From an uncultured Sulfurovum sp. (GTDB lineage: Bacteria; Campylobacterota; Campylobacteria; Campylobacterales; Sulfurovaceae): a stretch of 9,473 bases of DNA. Positions 1-6,564 of the stretch are shown piece by piece. The stretch spans positions 1 through 9,473 of the forward strand of contig CAMZNQ010000347.1 of assembly GCA_947313765.1 (NCBI GenBank), read 5' to 3'. Numbering within the stretch: position 1 is the first letter of the stretch; each line of letters opens with the position of its first letter. The position numbers and the translations under genes are program-made. The notes beneath the pieces are model-generated. The model did no database searches. It worked only from the letters and a program-made list of their open reading frames with translations, and was not told the origin of the DNA.

Positions 1-309
1 CTACAACCCAATCTCCCAACCATTATCCTTTTAGATGAACCTGAACTTGGACTTCACCCTTTTGCTCTAAAACTTTTAGCTTCTATGTTTAGAAAAGTAT
101 CACGTAAAACTCAAATCATAGCCTCTACCCAATCGGTTACCTTAGCTGATGAGTTTGATATTGAAGATTTAATTGTGGTCGATAGAGTCAATAATCATTC
201 AGAATTTAAGCGTTTAGATGCAAAAGATTATAAAGAATGGCTTGAAGAGTATAGCCTTGGAGATATTTGGCAAAAAAATCTCATTGGTGGAGTCCCAAGT
301 CATGATTAG
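1..309 (+). CDS. AAA family ATPase, C-terminal part (5' end outside window)
   Basis: Codons are open from base 1, so this is the last 102 residues of a larger protein; an internal ATG at 85 is not the start. The fragment opens with a Walker B strand and D-loop (TIILLDEPELGLHP, bases 19-60), with the Asp-Glu pair at 34-39. It then has an ABC-type switch strand (IIASTQS, bases 115-135) and a tail containing EWLEEYSLGDIW and GGVP. This layout is typical of the AAA15/AAA_21 SMC-like ATPases related to the OLD family. In these proteins the ATP-hydrolysing subunit often works with a TOPRIM-type partner encoded next door. The stop overlaps the start of the DUF4276 gene by 8 bases, so the two are very probably co-translated. 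The Walker A region lies outside the window, so completeness cannot be judged. A defence role is inferred from architecture only. Confidence 0.85.
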   Translation, partial: LQPNLPTIILLDEPELGLHPFALKLLASMFRKVSRKTQIIASTQSVTLADEFDIEDLIVVDRVNNHSEFKRLDAKDYKEWLEEYSLGDIWQKNLIGGVPSHD

Positions 310-937
310 AGTAGCCATTTCAGTAGAGGGACAAACTGAAGATGAATTTTCTAAAAAGATTTTAGCTCCCTATTTTCAAGAGAGAGGGATTCAACTTATT
401 CCTATTATTGTAACAACCAAAAGAGAAAAATGTGGTGTAAAACATAAAGGTGGCTGTATCAATTTAGACAGAGTTAAAAGTGAAGTCTCTAAACTCTTAT
501 CTAGTTTTGATTATGTCACAACTTTTTATGATTTATATGGATTTGGAAAAGTAGATAATATAAGTGCTGATGAGTTAGAAGATAAAATGGCTGAACTTTT
601 TAACAATCAAAAATTTATTCCTTATATCCAAAAATATGAATTTGAAACACTGCTTTTTAGCGAACCTTTGTATTATGGAGATTACTTTGATAATCCTAAA
701 GCAACAGAGGATATTGAAAAAATTATTAGTTCATGTGGTGGAAATATTGAAGATATAAACAACTCTAAAGAGACCGCACCATCAAAGAGAATAATGAAAT
801 TTTTTGATGATTACGATGAAGCTTTTGATAAGGTTTTTCATGGATATAGTATTATTGAAGAGATAGGACTTCAAAAAGTCATAGAACAATCTCCCCGATT
901 TTCTAAGTGGATAAAAAAGATTGAATCTTTAGTATGA
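302..937 (+). CDS. DUF4276 family protein (TOPRIM-like partner of AAA ATPase)
   Basis: 211 residues from ATG 302. The frame is open further upstream (an ATG at 218), but that stretch lies inside the ATPase gene, and the conserved family N-terminus begins exactly at 302 (MIRVAISVEGQTEDEF). A GGTGGAG ribosome binding site at 286-292 lies 9 bases before it. Family-typical segments visible are the VEGQTE loop near residue 8, an acidic YDLYGFG strand in the middle, and PYIQKYEFETLLFSEP, matching the usual 'FIPYIQxHEFEALLF' block. The early Glu in VEG and the later Asp resemble the metal-binding acidic residues of TOPRIM folds, which suggests a nuclease-like role with the upstream ATPase. This assignment is from motif memory, not from a search. 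The gene overlaps its upstream neighbour by 8 bases and the downstream hydrogenase gene by 4. It looks intact. Confidence 0.85.
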   Translation: MIRVAISVEGQTEDEFSKKILAPYFQERGIQLIPIIVTTKREKCGVKHKGGCINLDRVKSEVSKLLSSFDYVTTFYDLYGFGKVDNISADELEDKMAELFNNQKFIPYIQKYEFETLLFSEPLYYGDYFDNPKATEDIEKIISSCGGNIEDINNSKETAPSKRIMKFFDDYDEAFDKVFHGYSIIEEIGLQKVIEQSPRFSKWIKKIESLV

Positions 938-2226
938 TAATTAAAAAACTAATAGAAAAGATAGAGGGTGAAGCTGAACTAGACTTCTCTTTTGAGAATG
1001 GTCGCATAGACGATGTCAAGATAAACTTTGGATTTTACAGAGGGATTGAAGATATTTTAGTAGGTAAAGCCCCACGTGATGCTTTGGTTATTACCTCTCG
1101 TGTTTGTGGCATCTGTAACCATGCTCATCTCATTACGGCTGTTCGTGCCATTGAAGATGGGTACAGAAGTGCAGGGGTTGAGGTAAATGTGACTAAAAAG
1201 GCAAATGATATTCGTGAGTTTACTTTGGCGTGTGAGCTAATTCAGAACCATGTGAAATGGTTTTATTTAAATATTCTACCTACTTTAGAGAAGTTGGTAG
1301 ATGCTCCAAGTGAAGAGAACTATGCCCTTAAAGCCTCCTATCTCTCTAACACCATTACCAAAGCCTTAGCCATTTTTGCAGGTCAATGGCCTCACTCCTC
1401 CTACGCCGTACCTGGTGGGGTAACGTGTGACCCTACCTATGTGGATGTGCTTCAAGCTCAAACGCTTGTAGATGAAAATATTCTGTTTTTTGAGAAGATA
1501 ATGACAGGTTTAAAACTTGAAGAGTACTTTACGTTAGAGAGTTGTTCATCACTTAGAAAGGTCAAAGGAGACTTTGGAAAAGCCTTACAACTCATGGGTA
1601 AAAATGGCATGGCTGAACAAGGGCAGAGCCATGACCGTTTTATTGTTTTTGGGGAGTCTCTCTTTTGGAAAACAGGTAAGGCATTGCCGACCCAAATCTC
1701 GACAGTTAATCCTAAATTTGTAACTGAAACTTCACAAGTAGGCACAAAAGTTAAAGCCGTTGCCTACAAAAAGAGACTCTATGAGGTGGGTTCTCTCTCT
1801 CGTGGCATGGTAAACAGAGAACCCATTGTGAAAAATTTGCATAAACGTTACAAAGATTCACTCCTCACACGTGTTTTTGCAAGGGTTCATGAGATAGCAC
1901 TTCTTTTAGAACACAGTAAAAAACTTTTACAAAACTTAGACCTCAATGAAGCCTCATGTACGCTTGATGCCTCTTTGCTCTTAGATGAGTTTGAGGGAAT
2001 AGGGGTAGTAGAAGCTGCTCGTGGCTCACTCATTCACAAAGTCAAGGTTAAAAAAGGGGTTATTGAGAAGTATGAGATTATTGTCCCTACGCAATGGAAT
2101 TTGAGTCATGGAGATGAGAAAGAAAAAGGCATTGCCATTAAAGCAATGGTCGGCTCAAAATCCATTGAAGAGGCTTCGTTTATTTTCCGTACTTTTGATG
2201 TCTGTTCGGTCTGTACTACGAAGTAG
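934..2226 (+). CDS. [NiFe]-hydrogenase large subunit, group 2-like, no C-terminal maturation peptide
   Basis: 430 residues. The N-terminal KIEGEAEL (residues 9-16) corresponds to the RxEGH motif carrying the proton-transfer Glu. RVCGICNHAH (56-65) is the first nickel-binding motif with Cys58, Cys61 and His65. AGQWPHSSYAVPGGVT lies mid-protein, and EAARGSLIH keeps the active-site Arg but replaces the usual Pro of APRG with Ala. The protein ends in DVCSVCTTK: Cys424 and Cys427 are present, Pro of DPC is Val, the usual His of DPCxxCxxH is Lys430, and the stop follows at once. No cleavable extension is a trait of H2-sensing (HupV/HoxC) and some cytoplasmic group 2 enzymes, so I favour group 2 over the respiratory group 1. 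No small-subunit gene is adjacent. ATG 934 overlaps the DUF4276 stop and has no visible ribosome binding site, implying translational coupling. CGT arginine codons are far commoner here than in hydAB. Active enzyme, sensor or decaying relic cannot be decided here. Confidence 0.88.
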   Translation: MIIKKLIEKIEGEAELDFSFENGRIDDVKINFGFYRGIEDILVGKAPRDALVITSRVCGICNHAHLITAVRAIEDGYRSAGVEVNVTKKANDIREFTLACELIQNHVKWFYLNILPTLEKLVDAPSEENYALKASYLSNTITKALAIFAGQWPHSSYAVPGGVTCDPTYVDVLQAQTLVDENILFFEKIMTGLKLEEYFTLESCSSLRKVKGDFGKALQLMGKNGMAEQGQSHDRFIVFGESLFWKTGKALPTQISTVNPKFVTETSQVGTKVKAVAYKKRLYEVGSLSRGMVNREPIVKNLHKRYKDSLLTRVFARVHEIALLLEHSKKLLQNLDLNEASCTLDASLLLDEFEGIGVVEAARGSLIHKVKVKKGVIEKYEIIVPTQWNLSHGDEKEKGIAIKAMVGSKSIEEASFIFRTFDVCSVCTTK

Positions 2227-2329
2227 AGGTTAGCTAGACTACAACTAACTGATTTTTCAAGAAAAGGAATGATTATCAAACATCTAGCTATAGTCTATCT
2301 GATAAATAGTGTACCTTTAAAAGTGTTCC

Positions 2330-2335
2330 TATAAT
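2330..2335 (+). promoter_or_regulatory. Candidate -10 box (TATAAT) upstream of the short ORF
   Basis: A perfect TATAAT. No good -35 box is found at 16-18 bases upstream, which is common in Campylobacterota promoters. Transcription would start near 2342, just before the AAGGAGG at 2351-2357 and the 34-codon ORF. It could also provide a long leader for hydABC. In so AT-rich a region a chance match is possible. Confidence 0.35.
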
Positions 2336-2362
2336 ACAAATTGAATTTAAAAGGAGGACAAG

Positions 2363-2467
2363 TTGCATCGAATTATCTTACATAATTATTTTAAAGGTAA
2401 CTATTTATCTGTGGTATGGTTATTTGGGTTCATTTGTATAAAAATGAATAACCATTCAGTAATATAA
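2363..2467 (+). CDS. Possible 34-residue small hydrophobic protein or leader peptide
   Basis: A TTG-initiated frame of 34 codons preceded by a near-perfect ribosome binding site (AAGGAGG, 2351-2357) at 5-base spacing, the strongest Shine-Dalgarno match in the window. The peptide starts MHRIILHNYFKGNY and then has a short hydrophobic stretch (LSVVWLFGFICI) that could insert in a membrane, followed by KMNNHSVI. The end of the frame covers the first operator-like dyad (2445-2458). I do not recognise the peptide. It could be a real small protein, a leader peptide, or the remnant 5' end of a lost gene, for example a regulator. The evidence is the start context and position only. Confidence 0.3.
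   Translation: MHRIILHNYFKGNYLSVVWLFGFICIKMNNHSVI
2445..2458. promoter_or_regulatory. Operator-like dyad 1 (TGAATAACCATTCA)
   Basis: Inverted repeat TGAAT-N4-ATTCA. It sits in a 23-bp block (2438-2460) repeated 51 bp downstream with 21 of 23 bases identical. Dyads of this size and spacing are typical of TetR-family repressor operators, though other dimeric regulators bind similar sites. A TATAAA hexamer at 2437-2442 lies immediately before it. Confidence 0.55.
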
Positions 2468-2495
2468 ACAAATAAAGCTTAAGCTTCAATAAAAA

Positions 2496-2509
2496 TGAAT
2501 ATCTATTCA
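2496..2509. promoter_or_regulatory. Operator-like dyad 2 (TGAATATCTATTCA)
   Basis: Second copy of TGAAT-N4-ATTCA, within the 23-bp block 2489-2511. Its centre is 51 bp from that of dyad 1, close to five helical turns, so two bound dimers would lie on the same DNA face. That spacing favours cooperative binding or looping, which is inference. Confidence 0.55.
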
Positions 2510-2694
2510 GTTTATTTTGATAAAAGCCTAACAAATAGAGACTTTTAACCAAATGAAGAGAAGAGTAATGACTACATAATCTGAAATTATCTTCACTAGA
2601 AGTTATGTAATATGAACAGTGTTACAAAATTAATTTATGAGATTATATTTAAAATAATGAACGAATATTTATTTTATATTAAGTTTAATTTTCT

Positions 2695-2700
2695 TACAAT
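2695..2700 (+). promoter_or_regulatory. Candidate -10 box (TACAAT) of the hydABC promoter
   Basis: TACAAT preceded by a T-rich stretch (TTTAATTTTCT), the usual Campylobacterota substitute for a clear -35 box. The start would be near 2707, leaving a leader of about 40 bases before hydA. Dyad 3 lies directly over the start and early transcribed region, an ideal place for repression. Confidence 0.45.
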
Positions 2701-2709
2701 GTAGATTAG

Positions 2710-2723
2710 TGAATAGTTATTCA
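2710..2723. promoter_or_regulatory. Operator-like dyad 3 (TGAATAGTTATTCA)
   Basis: Third copy of the dyad. Read on the minus strand it is TGAATAACTATTCA, 13 of 14 bases identical to dyad 1. It lies 9 bases after the candidate -10 box and 9 bases before the hydA ribosome binding site (core AAGGA, 2735-2739), so a bound protein could block initiation or elongation. Confidence 0.6.
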
Positions 2724-2746
2724 AAAAAAATTAGAAGGAATTGGTA

Positions 2747-3961
2747 ATGAGCGTAGATAAAGAAGAATCCGTAAAAAAGTTTTTTACGGATAAAAATGCT
2801 AAAGGGGATAATTATTATAATGAGTTGTGTTCCTCTTTTGAAAAAAGGATTAAGCAATTAAAAAAATTACCTAAGATAGATAAAGAGAACTCATTAGATA
2901 ATGTTTTTGAAGAGAATGGTTTAACAAGAAGAGATTTTATGAAATGGGCAGCATCTATAACTGCGATGCTAGCATTACCTGGCTCTTTTACCCCTCTAAT
3001 AGCAGATGCTGCGAAAGTAGTAGATAGATTACCTATAATATGGTTACATATGGCAGAGTGTACAGGTTGTTCTGAAGCATTACTTCGTTCAGCTCACCCT
3101 ACTATAGATAGTTTAATCTTTGAGCATATCTCATTAGAGTATCATGAGACGCTCATGGCTGCATCTGGTTGGCAAGCAGAGGAGAATATTGAACATGCTA
3201 TGGAGAAATATAAAGGAAGATATGTTCTAATGGTTGAGGGTGGAATTCCAACTGGACTTGATGGAGCATATCTTACAATAGGTGGACATGGAAAAAAAGG
3301 TAAGGATATTGCAAAAGAGGCGAGTGAAAATGCAGCTGCTATTTTTGCTATTGGAACCTGTTCTGCTTTTGGTGGTGTTCAAGCTGCTATTCCAAATCCA
3401 ACAGGTGCAGTAGCACTTAGTGAAGTTACAAATAAAACAGTAATTAATGTTCCTGGTTGTCCTCCAAGTGAGAAGAATATTGTAGGAACTTTGATGTACT
3501 TCTTGCTATATGGAAATCTACCTGCACTAGATGTTTACAACAGACCAAAATGGGCATATAGATTAAGAATTCACGATTTATGTGAGAGAAGAGGGCATTT
3601 TGATGCAGGTGAGTTTGTAGAGCAGTTTGGAGATGATGCAGCTAAAGATGGATTTTGTCTCTATAAGGTAGGTTGTAAAGGACCGTACACATTTAATAAC
3701 TGTTCTAAAAATAAATTTAACGAAGATACATCTTGGCCAGTTCAAGTTGGATTTGGATGTATTGGTTGTAGTGAACCAAACTTTTGGGATACAATGGGAA
3801 CAGTAAATGAACCACTAAGAGATAGACTTTATAATACTACACTTGGTGGGATAGGGGCAGATGCAACAGCAGATAGAATAGGTATTGGGTTACTTACTGC
3901 TACAGTCGTAGGAATAGCTGCACACGCAGCCATAGCATCTGTTAAGAATCCAAAAGAGTAA
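2747..3961 (+). CDS. hydA: [NiFe]-hydrogenase small subunit (Fe-S, Tat-exported)
   Basis: 404 residues. ATG 2747 is chosen because AAGGA at 2735-2739 lies 7 bases before it; an in-frame TTG at 2741 is too close to that site. The protein carries electrons from the NiFe site through three Fe-S clusters to HydC. A long polar N-region (about 60 residues) precedes the twin-arginine signal TRRDFMKWAAS (Arg61, Arg62), a hydrophobic stretch and a likely cleavage site near ADAA (86-89). Cluster ligands visible are CTGC (105-108), GTCSAFGG and PGCPPSE (proximal). HDLCERRG, a following Cys and CKGP fit the distal and medial clusters, with FNNC and GCIGC after them. The proximal motif is the plain CTGC form without extra cysteines, so an oxygen-tolerant type is not indicated. 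A C-terminal hydrophobic helix (IGIGLLTATVVGIAAHAAIA) anchors it in the membrane. First gene of hydABC. Confidence 0.97.
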   Translation: MSVDKEESVKKFFTDKNAKGDNYYNELCSSFEKRIKQLKKLPKIDKENSLDNVFEENGLTRRDFMKWAASITAMLALPGSFTPLIADAAKVVDRLPIIWLHMAECTGCSEALLRSAHPTIDSLIFEHISLEYHETLMAASGWQAEENIEHAMEKYKGRYVLMVEGGIPTGLDGAYLTIGGHGKKGKDIAKEASENAAAIFAIGTCSAFGGVQAAIPNPTGAVALSEVTNKTVINVPGCPPSEKNIVGTLMYFLLYGNLPALDVYNRPKWAYRLRIHDLCERRGHFDAGEFVEQFGDDAAKDGFCLYKVGCKGPYTFNNCSKNKFNEDTSWPVQVGFGCIGCSEPNFWDTMGTVNEPLRDRLYNTTLGGIGADATADRIGIGLLTATVVGIAAHAAIASVKNPKE

Positions 3962-3975
3962 GAAAGGTAAAAAAA

Positions 3976-5826
3976 ATGAGTGAAAATAATACATCGGTAG
4001 AAAATAATATATCAGTAGAAAGTAATACTCCTCCAGAGGAGACACATAGTAAAGAGTCTAATACTACCTCTTTACCTTCTGGACCAAAACGTATAGTAGT
4101 TGACCCAATTACTAGAATTGAAGGACACTTAAGAGCAGAAGTTGTTGTTGGAGATGATGGTGTGGTACAGGATGCTTTTGTATCTTCAACTCTATGGAGA
4201 GGATTAGAGGTAATTGCAAAAGATAGAGACCCTAGAAATGTTCCTCTATTAATGCAAAGAATTTGTGGAGTATGTACATACTCTCACTACCTCAGAAGTA
4301 CTATGTCAGTTGAAGATGCATTGGGTATTACAATACCATTTAATGCAGACCTTGTAAGAACTTTAATGAATACAGTTCTATTTATTCATGACCATGTGGT
4401 TCACTTCTATCACTTGCATGGTGTTGATTGGGTAGATTTGACAAGTGCATTAAAAGCTGATCCTGCATTAGCAGCTAAAGAGGCATTTAAATATGCAAAA
4501 TATCCAGTAGCAGCTGGAGAGGCTGATTTAAGAGAGGTACAAGATAAATTAGCTAAGTTTGCTTCTAATCCTCAAGGACTTGGACCATTTGCCAATGCAT
4601 ATTGGGGGCATGGAACATATAAGTTTACTCCAGAGCAAAACCTTATTGCTATGTCTCACTACCTTAAAGCTTTAGAGGTTCAAAGAATAGCAGCTAAAAT
4701 GATGGCTATTTTTGGTGGAAAAAATCCACATCCACAATCTTTAGTTGTTGGTGGTGTTACTTGTGTTATGGATATTTTAGACCCAACAAGACTTAGTGAA
4801 TATATGGACAATTTTAAAAAGTTGAGAGACTTTATAGATAACGCATACTACGCAGATATTAAGATGGCTGCAAAGATGTATGCAAATGAGCCATCAGTTA
4901 CAAAACCAATGGGTGTTAAAAACTTTATGACTAGTAAAGATTTTGTATATGGTCGAGGAAAAGATGACTATATTTTTAATACAACAGGATATATTTTAGA
5001 TGGAGATTTATCAAAAGTTTTTGATATAGATGAAGATAAAATTACCGAAGAGGCTACGCACTCATGGTATCAAGATGATGAACCACAGCACCCATATGAT
5101 GGAACTACAATTCCTAACTATACTGGTTTTGTTGATGGAAAAAGCGTTGGACCAGAGGGTAAAATGGTTCACTCTAAAAACATAGACCCTAAAGGTAAAT
5201 ATAGTTGGATTAAATCTCCAAGATATGATGAAAAACCTATGGAAGTTGGTCCTTTAGCTGATATTTTAATTAATTATGCTGGTGGAAACAAGATAGTTGT
5301 TGATGCTGTAAATGAGTTTTTAAAAGAGACTGGATTACCTAAAGCTGCACTATTTACAACACTTGGTAGAACGGCTGCTCGTGCTATTCAAGCTAAAATT
5401 TTAGGCGAATATGGATTAAAAACATTTTATACTTTAGTTGAAAATACAAAAGTTGATGAAGAGACATGTGCTTCTTATGTAATAGATAATGATAAAGAGT
5501 ATAAGGGTAGAGGATTAGGTCTTGCTCCAAGAGGTATGCTCATTCACTGGATTAGAATTAAAAATGGATTATGTGAAAATTACCAAGCAACAGTACCTTC
5601 AACTTGGAATGCTTCTCCTGTAGATGCAAATGGTGTAAAAGGTCCTTATGAAGCTGATTTAGTTGGTCTTAAGATAGAAGATTTAACACAACCTCTTGAG
5701 ATTATAAGAATAATTCACTCTTATGACCCTTGTATTGCGTGTGCTGTACACGTGATGGATACCAAGGGTAACAAACTAAGTGAATATAAAGTAGACCCAC
5801 TTTACGGTGGCGTGTGTAACGTATAA
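3976..5826 (+). CDS. hydB: [NiFe]-hydrogenase large subunit (group 1 uptake type)
   Basis: 616 residues; holds the NiFe(CN)2CO site that splits H2. ATG 3976 follows AGAAAGG with an A-rich spacer, 14 bases after hydA. Visible motifs are DPITRIEGHLRAE (43-55), RICGVC (95-100, Ni ligands Cys97 and Cys100), LAPRGMLIHW, and DPCIACAVH (584-592, Cys586 and Cys589). After His592 comes a 24-residue extension starting VMDTKG, removed by HydD after nickel insertion and longer than the usual approximately 15. The protein has no export signal of its own and should travel with HydA through Tat. Unusual is a 37-residue N-terminal extension rich in Ser, Asn, Thr and Glu before the conserved KRIVVDP start. 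It contains repeated ENNxSV units encoded by 18-bp tandem repeats, and has no internal Met that would allow a shorter start. Confidence 0.97.
   Translation: MSENNTSVENNISVESNTPPEETHSKESNTTSLPSGPKRIVVDPITRIEGHLRAEVVVGDDGVVQDAFVSSTLWRGLEVIAKDRDPRNVPLLMQRICGVCTYSHYLRSTMSVEDALGITIPFNADLVRTLMNTVLFIHDHVVHFYHLHGVDWVDLTSALKADPALAAKEAFKYAKYPVAAGEADLREVQDKLAKFASNPQGLGPFANAYWGHGTYKFTPEQNLIAMSHYLKALEVQRIAAKMMAIFGGKNPHPQSLVVGGVTCVMDILDPTRLSEYMDNFKKLRDFIDNAYYADIKMAAKMYANEPSVTKPMGVKNFMTSKDFVYGRGKDDYIFNTTGYILDGDLSKVFDIDEDKITEEATHSWYQDDEPQHPYDGTTIPNYTGFVDGKSVGPEGKMVHSKNIDPKGKYSWIKSPRYDEKPMEVGPLADILINYAGGNKIVVDAVNEFLKETGLPKAALFTTLGRTAARAIQAKILGEYGLKTFYTLVENTKVDEETCASYVIDNDKEYKGRGLGLAPRGMLIHWIRIKNGLCENYQATVPSTWNASPVDANGVKGPYEADLVGLKIEDLTQPLEIIRIIHSYDPCIACAVHVMDTKGNKLSEYKVDPLYGGVCNV
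3982..4031 (+). repeat. 18-bp tandem repeat in the 5' end of hydB
   Basis: Unit 1 (GAAAATAATACATCGGTA, 3982-3999) and unit 2 (GAAAATAATATATCAGTA, 4000-4017) match at 16 of 18 bases. A third, partial and more diverged unit (GAAAGTAATACT) starts at 4018. Being a multiple of three, it adds six residues per copy (ENNTSV, ENNISV, ESNT) without breaking the frame. It probably arose by replication slippage. Confidence 0.75.
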
Positions 5827-5836
5827 GGAGCTTGAC

Positions 5837-6553
5837 ATGGCAACAGAAGATAAAGAACACACCCATCATCATGGTGAAGTGGTAGAGGTAGTAGAGGTAC
5901 AAGAGTTTACCTCTGCATACAGATGGCAACATTGGGTGAGAGCATTAACTATTGTGATATTGACTATCACAGGTTTTTATATCGCCTATCCATTTATTGA
6001 TCCATCTTCAAATGCAGAGCCTACAAATTTTTTGTATGCAAATATAAGGGCGATACATCTTGCATTTGGTTTTTTGATGATTGCAGTTGTGGTTATAAAA
6101 ACCTACTTGTTTCTCTTTGGGAAGGAGACTACCTATAGAACAGAAGTTGTATCATTGAAGGATATAATAAACCCAAAAATTTGGATTCAGCAGATAGGAT
6201 ATTATATGTTCTTGTCTAAACATCCTCATTTGAAAGGTATCTATAATCCGTTACAATTCATGGCATACTTTGGAATGTATATGCTTTTTTTCCTCTTAAT
6301 TATTACAGGAATTGTACTGCATGTGCATGTATATCATGAGGGTTTAGGTGGACTACTCTATGGAATGGGAAGATGGTTTGAGATACTTATGGGTGGATTA
6401 GCAAATGTAAGAGAGATACATCATATCTCTATGTGGACACTTATTATTATTATTGTCGTACATATCTATATGGCTATTTTTAATGCAGTCTTTGGGAAAA
6501 ATGGTTCTATGGATGCTATTTTCTCTGGAATGAAGTGGAATAAAAAACACTAG
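5837..6553 (+). CDS. hydC: Ni/Fe-hydrogenase b-type cytochrome subunit
   Basis: 238 residues. ATG 5837 follows AAGGAG (5825-5830) at 6-base spacing; the frame extends upstream into hydB but the start context decides. Integral membrane di-heme cytochrome that accepts electrons from HydA and reduces menaquinone. Four hydrophobic helices are visible at about 35-54, 71-95, 139-163 and 196-218. Membrane histidines fit bis-His heme ligation: His32 (WQHW), His74 (AIHLAF), His195/196 (EIHHIS) and His209 (VVHIYM). The loop KHPHLKG (128-134) is of the kind implicated in quinone reduction in the Wolinella enzyme. The N-terminus carries a small His cluster (HTHHHGE, 8-14) followed by a VVEVVEVQE repeat; metal binding there is possible but unproven. 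The gene begins 10 bases after the hydB stop and closes the structural operon. Confidence 0.95.
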   Translation: MATEDKEHTHHHGEVVEVVEVQEFTSAYRWQHWVRALTIVILTITGFYIAYPFIDPSSNAEPTNFLYANIRAIHLAFGFLMIAVVVIKTYLFLFGKETTYRTEVVSLKDIINPKIWIQQIGYYMFLSKHPHLKGIYNPLQFMAYFGMYMLFFLLIITGIVLHVHVYHEGLGGLLYGMGRWFEILMGGLANVREIHHISMWTLIIIIVVHIYMAIFNAVFGKNGSMDAIFSGMKWNKKH

Positions 6554-6564
6554 ATATTAGTTTC

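Larger units (their letters stand above)
2227..2746. other. Long intergenic regulatory region upstream of hydA
   Basis: About 520 bases, very AT-rich, without a conventional gene. It holds two candidate -10 boxes (2330-2335 and 2695-2700), one short ORF with a strong ribosome binding site, three 14-bp dyads of the form TGAAT-N4-ATTCA, and a doubled HindIII-like palindrome (AAGCTTAAGCTT, 2475-2486) between dyads 1 and 2. A 7-bp inverted repeat, TACATAA at 2573-2579 and TTATGTA at 2603-2609, lies further down. I see no convincing intrinsic terminator after the upstream large-subunit gene: GTTAG/CTAAC arms around 2230-2250 give only a 5-bp stem with a large loop. The length and operator content suggest regulated initiation of hydABC rather than read-through. 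Confidence 0.6.

Noticed and set aside
218..301. Upstream start of the DUF4276 gene at 218
   Set aside because: These codons overlap the ATPase in another frame, and the family's conserved N-terminus begins at ATG 302, which has a suitable ribosome binding site.
85..309. ATG at 85 as start of a 74-residue gene
   Set aside because: The frame is open from base 1 and the Walker B motif lies upstream of 85, so this is an internal Met of a truncated ATPase.
1458..1745. Minus-strand 95-codon open frame inside the orphan large-subunit gene
   Set aside because: Lies wholly antisense to a clearly conserved hydrogenase gene, and its translation shows no domain-like pattern.
2264..2282. Fur-box-like sequence (core AATGATTATCA)
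   Set aside because: Eleven bases match the classic Fur consensus but the outer parts do not, and it is more than 450 bases from hydA; too weak to call.
2475..2486. AAGCTTAAGCTT palindrome between dyads 1 and 2
   Set aside because: A striking doubled hexamer, but short, AT-rich and single-copy here; no function can be assigned.
2227..2746. CRISPR-like array, from the repeated 23-bp blocks
   Set aside because: Only two blocks plus one related dyad, with unequal spacing (51 and 214 bp) and a palindromic operator form; not an array.
5702..5932. Minus-strand 76-codon open frame across the hydB/hydC junction
   Set aside because: Antisense to the conserved C-terminus of HydB and the start of HydC; no credible protein features.
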